In this document: positions 56,469 to 64,000 of the stretch, piece by piece
How the letters are laid out: each line of letters opens with the position of its first letter
Numbering within the stretch: position 1 is the first letter of the stretch
DNA from: Clavelina lepadiformis
Lineage: Eukaryota; Chordata; Ascidiacea; Aplousobranchia; Clavelinidae
Assembly (NCBI RefSeq): GCF_947623445.1
Contig: NC_135240.1
Coordinates: 6,758,001-6,822,000 of the forward strand
DNA: 64,000 nucleotides
Reading direction: 5' to 3'
Notes under the pieces: model-generated
What the model was told of the DNA's origin: nothing
What the model saw: the letters and a program-made list of their open reading frames with translations, nothing else
The model's database searches: none
Program-made: the position numbers and the translations under genes

Positions 56469-57578
56469 TCCGTCGATTTATCGCTATAATTTATTCATTC
56501 TCTCTTTTCTTTTATTTTCTGAAAAGTCACTGTTTTCGGCTGATCGAGCCTAGCAACCTCTACGTTCTCTCATCCAATTTATCCTGTTGACTACCGTGCA
56601 ATTGTTTGTCGCTGTTTTTTTCGTCGGTCTGTCATACCACGTTGCAAGTTGCCATAGTATTAGCACAAGGCGTTTTGTTACGGCCGACAAAACTTTTCCT
56701 GGCGGTCCATTTTGGCTGTGTCCATTAACAACAAAGTGTGGAAACTATTTTATTTCTTCATGTTTCTTCGACGGGGAAAAGCACATTCAGCTCCCCTGCG
56801 ATGTAGGCTCATATTTACTGGTTGGTTTGGTGACATAACAACTTGCTGGACAATTGATTTTGTTGGTTGTTGTTGTTCTAGTGTGGAGTTTTACCACAGA
56901 AGGACATCCAGGCTGCTGGTGTAAGTGTTTTACTTTACACACTTGGTCTTGGTTCTAATCCCTTAATTCTACAGCGTCGGATCAAGGAGGCTTTTGCTTG
57001 CTTTTATTTATTAAAATCTTCAAACACGTGACGACTGAAAATATGCAATTAGCCAATATTGGGCGAAATCATTTACGTACGGGTTGAGGACACGGTAATT
57101 ATGCGGTTAGTAGAACTGTAAGGCAAAGAGAATTATAAATTATTTCACTTTCAGTAAGTTACGCAGACCGTTGTTAAAGACAGGCGGTTAGGTTAGGAGA
57201 ATGATTATGTAAAAAGTTGATCTTAGCTAATTAGAGTGTAATTAAAGCTAGATTTAGACCAGAAAGAGGATTTAGGTCAGAATATCGTAACATTTAAGTT
57301 AGGAATGCGCGATTTTTCCCGGTGAAATTGATGGAAGCGTAAAGCAAATGGCTAAACAATAATGAAACAAAGAGCATAGCTTGGATTAAAAGCAAAGATC
57401 TTTTATTCAGCAGTAAGGCGGGACAGACACAGATAAAACGAAGCCGCAATGTTAAATGTAACAAGATTTTTCGCGTTGCAAAAACCCATCACAATGTAAA
57501 ACGTGCAATATAACAATCCTGTACGTTAACAACACGGTAAAATGAACGAAAACATAAGTCAAAGTTTTTCGAGCACCT

Positions 57579-58459
57579 TCAAGAGATAATGCAACAGTTT
57601 TTCTTGGACGATTTCTTTTTCTTCTTCTCCACGCCTAAATTCTTTGTCATTTCCTCCAGAAGACAACGGAAAGCTTTGGGAACTTCAGCGTTGCAAGTTG
57701 CCGCCGTCTCAAAGAAACCGACGCACGAAAGGTCACGTGACAAAGCATCACCGACATCTTGCTCGATTTCTCTGGACATCTCAGCCTCATCCACTTTATT
57801 GCCCACAAGCACCGCCGGTATGCTTAGGTCCGCTGTGGCTGGAGATCTTGTCGGCGTCTCCACCGGGTTTTACCCGTCATTTCTTGTCCCTTCTGGGTCG
57901 TTATTTGCGGCAGGGTCTTCAGACTTCGACCCGAGGTTTTCGAAAAGTTTCTGAAGCGCCGTGGTCTTGAGGAATTGGAACGACGCCTTATCCACGACCG
58001 AGTAAACGACCATCACGCCTTGACAGTCTTTCAACCTCTCGTCGTCCAGGTCACGAAAGACAAGGACTTTGACGTCATATTTCCCAGTGTCGAGTTGGAC
58101 GATCTTGGAAGGGTTGTCACCGGGTTCTGTGAATTATAAATCAGAAATAGAGATTTACCAAAACGTAGTAAAACTCTAAAAATCTTTGCAATTTCGTTAC
58201 AAAGTCGCGGGATGTTAATTCATACTTCAAACGGGAGTTTATTTTTGTATAAGGGATGTAGCGATAGCGTAACTATTATCGAACGCACTGTTCTCCTGAT
58301 GAAATGTCGTCACACAATTAACTACATCACACCAAACTCACCGTTAGAATCCCTGGGAGCAATCCAGCCGTTTGCAAATTGATGACTCAACGAATACTTT
58401 CCGACGCCCGAAGTACCCACTACAGCAATCTTCAGCTTTGGCAGAGATTTCTTTCCCAT
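57579..58459 (-). pseudogene. Ras-like small GTPase, array copy 3, nonsense-mutated
   Basis: Exons 58342-58459 and 57579-58126 have the same lengths as the other copies (118 and 548 bp), but codon 125 (Gln, CAG elsewhere) is TAA at 57870-57872. This removes NKVD, ETAA and the CaaX box. Tyr is at the P-loop position. The splice sites remain intact, so decay seems recent. A truncated product of 124 residues is possible in principle. Confidence 0.82.
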
Positions 58460-59129
58460 TTTCGTAGTAATTCTGCGCAGGCTGAGCTCAGTAACAGTAG
58501 CAAGATGTAACAAGTGGTATTACAGCATTTCCAAAGTCTTTTATAGGCTGCGTGTGTAGAAAAATTTAGAAAAAAGTTTCATTGAAAGTCTGATAACGTT
58601 ATAGATTATGATAACGAGGTTTGTTTACAAATCCAAGACCTGTTAGAATTTATCTCCAGTCCGTCACAACGAGAGATAATTGAGTGATTTTTGTTATCGT
58701 CAATCATCGACTCGATGTGACATTGCACCACTACCAAATACCTTCAAACGTCACGTTGGAAGTTTGTCTTTTGATACAAGATTGAACCATTGCATCGACT
58801 ATCTGCTCTGGAGCCACTGCTTTGTTCCACAAGCAACAAAAACAAGAAGTATCTTGTTAAAATTAAAAGCAAACCAAATCCTTTGATTTTATGTTTTCGC
58901 GTCGTAGACTCTGTTGCCTTAACCCAATGGTTCACAGCCTATTCCTACCTGTGGACATCTGGCCGTAATAATTCCTATCTTGTGGATTCCGACTTCAAAA
59001 TTGTGACTTAATACACTGTTTATGAAAAATTAAAGTATATCTCGCGTACCCTTTGCGCCACTTTTCCTGACTTCAGCTTGGGAGCCACTGCTCTAATCCT
59101 AAAGAACTCGATAATATTTGTTTAACCAG

Positions 59130-59236
59130 GACAGTTGATGACGACGACCTGTACGATGGCGGGGGTTGCGGTGGAGATAACGAAACCATCTCCAAGTCGG
59201 TATGAGACAACTTCTTCAAAGAGCAGTTTTCGTTAA
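59130..59236 (+). pseudogene. Decayed copy of RECQL5 exon 13 (array)
   Basis: The most diverged array copy: DLYDGGGCGG is nearer to the true exon, but a different change (TCGGTATGA) also creates an in-frame stop. The downstream breakpoint is the same. Confidence 0.78.
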
Positions 59237-59903
59237 GTGCCTGTTGCACCATTTTGAGCAATTTAGAAACAGCAACATGGCAATTGTGACGAAATTCGCA
59301 TGCAACTAGACGTCACTATAGAAAAAGTATAAATGGTTTCGGTCCAGTGCGCATGTGACTTTAATTTGTGATGGTTTGTTGTTGTTATGGCGTTTGCTGA
59401 ATGTAGGTCCAGACTAAAGTTGATATTTTGTGTTGGTTCAAAATTAAGGCTGTTTGGCTGCGTTTTTGAAAATATGCAAGGAAAAAAGCTGTTTAAAACT
59501 TAAAGCATTTGGTGTGAGAATTCCAGATACGAAAATTTGATCAAAATACTGCATTAAGTCCTTTTATCCTACATCTCGGTGGATACAAAACTCAGCTAGG
59601 TTACCGGGCTTGTTTAGTAGCAAATTCAAATTGAAAAATGTCACTTTGCATTGTATAAGATAGGCCTTCGCATGGGCCTACAGTTTCTACCGAGTTTTAC
59701 TGAAGCTTTTGTCCTAACTAGTTTGACACGCGGGGTTGAAAGTTCTTGGGTGTTCATTATTGCCTATTATTGGCAAAGACAATTTTAAGGATCCCAAAAT
59801 TATATTCTATCGACAAATTTTTATTCATAGGAACAGGTTTGAACTTTATTGTAAAAAAATTGTTTATGAGGTTTTTATGAACTCGCTACTTTTTGTCTTA
59901 TAG

Positions 59904-60031
59904 TGAAAGAAGTTGTCAAGGCTACAATCAAATCTTATTTCAAGCACGGACCCAAACAATGCAAAACTTCTGAAGACATAGAAACATTAAACACAAGTTA
60001 TAACAAAATTGTCGCAACTTTCTATTCTTAG
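59904..60031 (+). pseudogene. Duplicated RECQL5 exon 20, open frame intact
   Basis: Same 128-bp exon copy with acceptor and stop. It has a silent change in the Ser codon of IKSYFK (TCA to TCT). Confidence 0.7.
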
Positions 60032-61142
60032 TCCGTCGATTTATCGCTATAATTTATTCATTCTCTCTTTTCTTTTATTTTCTGAAAAGTCAATGTTTTT
60101 GGCTGATCGAGCCTAGCAGCCTCTACGTTCTCTCATCCAATTTATCCTGTTGACTACCGTGCAATTGTTTGTCGCTGTTTTTTTCGTCGGTCTGTCATAC
60201 CACGTTGCAAGTTGCCATAGTATTAGCACAAGGCGTTTTGTTACGGCCGACAAAACTTTTCCTGGCGGTCCATTTTGGCTGTGTCCATTAACAACAAAGT
60301 GTGGAAACTATTTTATTTCTTCATGTTTCTTCGACGGGGAAAAGCACATTCAGCTCTCCTGCGATGTAGGCTCATATTTACTGGTTAGTTTGGTGACGTA
60401 ACAACTTGCTGGACAATTGATTTTGTTGGTTGTTGTTGTTCTAGTGTGGAGTTTTACCACAGAAGGACATCCAGGCTGCTGGTGTAAGTGTTTTACTTTA
60501 CACACTTGGTCTTGGTTCTAATCCCTTAATTCTACAGCGTCGGATCAAGGAGGCTTTTGCTTGCTTTTATTTATTAAAATCTTCAAACACGTGACGACTG
60601 AAAATATGCAATTAGCCAATATTGGGCGAAATCATTTACGTACGGGTTGAGGACACGGTAATTATGCGGTTAGTGGAACTGTAAGGCAAAGAGGGTTATA
60701 AATTATTTCACTTTGAGTAAGTTACGCAGAGCGTTGTTAAAGACAGGCGGTTAGGTTAGGAGAATGATTATGTAAAAAGTTGATTTTAGTTAATTAGAGT
60801 GTAATTAAAGCTAGATTTAGACCAGAAGGAGGATTTAGGTCAGAATATCATAACATTTAAGTTGGGAATGCGCGATTTTTCCCGGTGAAATTGATGGAAG
60901 CGTAAAGCAAATGGCTAAACAATAATGAAACAAAGAGCATGGCTTGGATTGAAAGCAAAGATCTTTTATTCAGCAGTAAGGCAGGATAGACACAGATAAA
61001 ACGAAGCCGCAATGTTAAATGTAACAAGATTTTTCGCGTTGCAAAAACCCATCACAATGTAAAACGTGCAATATAACAATCCTGTGCGTTAACAACACGG
61101 TAAAAACGAACGAAAACATAAGTCAAAGTTTTTCGAGCACCT

Positions 61143-62023
61143 TCAAGAGATAATGCAACAGTTTTTCTTGGACGATTTCTTTTTCTTCTTCTCCACGCCT
61201 AAGTTCTTTGTCATTTCCTCCAGAAGACAACGGAAAGCTTTGGGAACTTCAGCGTTGCAAGTTGCCGCCGTCTCAAAGAAACCGACGCACGAAAGGTCAC
61301 GTGACAAAGCATCACCGATATCTTGCTCGATTTCTCTGGACAGTTTAGCCTCATCCACTTTATTGCCCACAAGTACCACCGGTATGCTTAGGCCCGCCGT
61401 GGCGGGAGATCTTGTCGGCGTCTCCACCGGGTTCTGCCCGTCATTTCTTGCCCCTTCTGGGTCGTTATTTGCGGCAGGGGCTTCAGACTTCGACCCGAGG
61501 TTTTCGAAAAGTTTCTGAAGCGCTGTGGTCTTGAGGAATTGGAACGACGCCTTATCCACGACCGAGTAAACGACCATCACGCCTTGACAGTCTTTCAACC
61601 TCTCGTCGTCCAGGTCACGAAAGACGATGACTTCGACGTCATATTTCCCAGTGTCGAGTTGGACGATCTTGGAAGGATTGTCACCGGGTTCTGTGAATTA
61701 TAAATCAGAAATAGAGATTTACCAAAATGTAGTAAAACTCTAAAAATCTTTGCAATATCGTTACAAAATCACGAGATGTTAAATCATACTTCAAACGGGA
61801 GTTTATATTACTGTAAGGGCTGTAGAGGTAGCGTAATTATTATCGAATGCACTGTTCTGCTGATGAAATGTCGTCACAAAATAAACTAAATCACACCCAA
61901 CTCACCGTTAGAATCCCTGGGAGCAATCCAGCCGTTTGCAAATTGATGGCTCAGCGAATACTTTCCGACGCCCGAAGTACCCACTACAGCAATCTTCAGC
62001 TTTGGCAGAGGTTTCTTTCCCAT
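61143..62023 (-). CDS. Ras-like small GTPase, array copy 4 (P-loop Ser to Tyr)
   Basis: Exons 61906-62023 and 61143-61690, 221 residues. It has the P-loop GTSGVGKYS and keeps NKVD, ETAA, polybasic stretch and CIIS. Small replacements against copy 2 include AKLSRE for AEMSRE after NKVDE. The upstream flank of this last unit diverges from the others beyond about 62.2 kb, so its promoter may differ. Confidence 0.78.
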
Positions 62024-63018
62024 TTTCGTAGTAATTCTGCGCAGGCTGACCTCAGTAACAGTAGCAAGATGTAACAAGTGGTATTACAGCATTTCGAAAG
62101 TCTTTTATAGGCTGCGTGTGTAGAAAAATTTAGAAAGAAGTTTCATTGAAAGTCTGATAACGTTATAGATTATGATAACGAGGTTTGTTTACAAATCCAA
62201 GACCTGTTAGAATTTGCCCCCAGTCCATCACAGCGACAGATAATCAAGTGTATTTTGCTATCGTCAATAATTGACTCGACGTGACATTGCACCACTACCA
62301 AATACCTTCAAAAGTTACGTTGCGAGTTTGTATTTTGATACAAGATTGAACCATTGTATCGCCAATCAGCTCTGGAGCTGGCAGTTAGAGAAGACGATGT
62401 CTAAAACGATTTTCAAAACAAGTCACTAGTCCATGGTTCTTCTAATGCTGCAAACGCTTATCAATATTTTCGCACGCACGGCCTGCACATTCGTGTCATG
62501 TGCTATGCTGATGATACCAAAACATTACAAACTAAAGCGATCGCAGAACCGGCTAAAGAAACTGATTATTCGGCAAATTCATACCCACAGGCCAAGTACA
62601 TAATTTGGAAACCCTTAGGGCAACACGGCAGAAAATTCTATTACTTACCCTGTAAATAAACAATACAGCGGTGGCTGCAACGCATCAGTTTTTTATTAAC
62701 AAATGATATTATTATAGCGTTTGATCGTTTGAAGGAAGTAATTACGTGAATGTGCATTTTCGCGTGCTCGTTAGGCCATACCACTGCGTGCCACCAGGCT
62801 GCTTACCTGGAAGTCGTTTGTTATTAGAGCAGTTACACTTCAGGGCCCAAACACATCTTAAAATGCAGTTGTTTATTTGCGTTTCAGAGATAATTACCAT
62901 TGGCTACATAGTTGGTATTTTGTGGTCATTGATAGCACATTCGCTGGGCGTTAATAGTCTCGCATTTGTGTAGTCGGGTGATGCTGAAAATTGTTTTTTT
63001 TGAAATTATTTTCAACAC

Positions 63019-63363
63019 CTAGCAGATGTAATCGATTTCAAGGGAAAATGGTTGATCATGTGTTTGTTTTTCCCCATTCATTGAAAATGTAACTACTATA
63101 AGATTTCTGACTGACAAGGTTAAGCACGAAAATAACTCTGTATTGTCCACGAAAATAACTCCATTGCTCTGATTTAACCTGAATACTTCCACGGCGGCTT
63201 GCGGAAGTGCAGAGTTTGTTGATAAATTAAGCGCAAAACAAATCACGTCAGTTGTTGACTCCGAAAAATCAAGTCGATGTTTACGACAATGCTTGCTACA
63301 GTTTATAGCCTGTTTGCTATAAATAGCATTTTCTCCTTGAAAGCGAAACTGAATTTTTGCCAT
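63019..63363 (-). CDS. Unassigned open frame, 114 aa
   Basis: It starts with a true ATG at 63363, and a TATAATATA word lies 8-16 bp upstream. The product begins MAKIQFRFQGENAIYSKQAI, is rich in Ser/Asn/Cys and has no signal peptide or membrane span. I do not recognise it. It may be a single-exon gene, a first exon or chance. Confidence 0.25.
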   Translation of the reverse strand: MAKIQFRFQGENAIYSKQAINCSKHCRKHRLDFSESTTDVICFALNLSTNSALPQAAVEVFRLNQSNGVIFVDNTELFSCLTLSVRNLIVVTFSMNGEKQTHDQPFSLEIDYIC

Positions 63364-63619
63364 CTCACGTCTATATTATACTACATATGGTAGCCTATAA
63401 ATACGCAGCCAATTATAACTGTCTGCATCTCACAGGCAACAACTGTCATGTAGAATTATGTCATGAATTACGACAATTGCTGTAGTCTTAAGGACAGTGT
63501 AGATTAGGCGTGTTTAATTTTCATTAAATAACGTGACTAATCAACAACAGACGACGTCGTTTTCTGCAATCGGCTGTTGGTGCAGTATAGGCTAACCAGC
63601 CAATGCAAATCGTGCCTCG

Positions 63620-63779
63620 CTACACTATACCGATTGAGGTTAGTTCATCAGGTTTATTTTCTATCCTCATTGTAAATGCCGTTGCACCATACCATACATC
63701 CGTCAATTCACGCAGAGGTTTTTCCTGTAATATGTCAAGCCACGTCGCGTTACGTCTGAGGTTTTTTTCTTTGAAAAGA
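63620..63779 (-). CDS. Possible 3'-terminal exon of a gene starting beyond the window
   Basis: After a possible acceptor (TACTTACAG|) the frame reads LFKEKNLRRNATWLDILQEK then PLRELTDVWYGATAFTMR and ends at TAG (63620). The composition looks protein-like and the frame lacks an ATG, so it would be a last exon. No family recognised. Confidence 0.25.
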
Positions 63780-64000
63780 ACTGTAAGTAGGCGTTCCTGC
63801 CTGCTGTGTTCGCAGTTTGATGGAGCTTCCGTTTTATCAATTATCACGTTCGAGAGAAAATTTATTTTTTGTTGAAATCTACTCTATTCATCAACCGCGA
63901 TATCATACCGGATAAACTCATAACAATATTAACCTACATTTTATACAAAAATCAACCACAACATGTAATAATTATAATTATTAACCTTTGTAATGGCATA

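Larger units (their letters stand above)
62390..64000. other. Unique sequence beyond the array
   Basis: No recognisable gene family. Apart from two - strand open frames (63019-63363 and 63620-63800, listed separately), I see only short frames. Low GC and no repeat structure are evident. Confidence 0.5.

Overview
The window is eukaryotic, animal DNA. It is AT-rich, and its genes are split into short exons with standard GT-AG introns of about 50 bp to a few kb. The identifiable genes (dachshund, two anion-selective glycine-receptor-like Cys-loop subunits, RECQL5) are metazoan. Compact intergenic distances, moderately diverged chordate-like proteins and short hAT-like elements fit a tunicate such as an ascidian of the Ciona type. 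That is inference; the sequence does not name the species. Exon borders below were placed by hand from splice signals, reading phase and family similarity, so a few may be off by some bases.

Layout. (1) 1-7.4 kb: no gene I can support, probably an intron of dachshund. (2) 7.4-16.4 kb, + strand: the 3' twelve exons of a dachshund (DACH) homologue, including the conserved DD2 coiled-coil exon. (3) 17.9-24.5 kb and 26.3-30.4 kb, - strand: two tandem glycine-receptor-alpha-like genes, A and B, both complete. Gene A carries two alternative copies of the 68-bp exon that precedes the DYRVN exon. Their length and phase allow only one of them per mRNA. (4) 31.56-49.32 kb, + strand: a complete 20-exon RECQL5 helicase gene with helicase core, zinc-binding segment, KIX-like segment and SRI domain. 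Its intron 10 is about 9.7 kb long and contains, on the opposite strand, a JAMM/MPN+ protease-like gene with a zinc finger and 15-residue repeats, plus four small single-pass membrane proteins in two paralogous pairs. It also holds an hAT-type MITE with a target-site duplication. (5) 49.0-62.4 kb: a tandem array with a period of about 3.57 kb. Each of four units has a two-exon Ras-like GTPase gene on the - strand, associated with copies of RECQL5 exon 20 and decayed copies of RECQL5 exon 13. Three of the four GTPase copies replace the P-loop Ser with Tyr, and one of those is also nonsense-mutated. (6) 62.4-64 kb: unique sequence with one or two unassigned - strand open frames.

How the genes relate. 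The two GlyR-like subunits could form glycine-gated chloride channels alone or together. Dachshund is a nuclear transcriptional cofactor. RECQL5 is a nuclear helicase that in animals acts in recombination control and binds RNA polymerase II through its SRI domain. These neighbours share no obvious pathway. The most notable features are structural: exon duplication in the receptor, nested antisense genes in the helicase intron, and an array built from pieces of the helicase gene fused to a degenerate GTPase.
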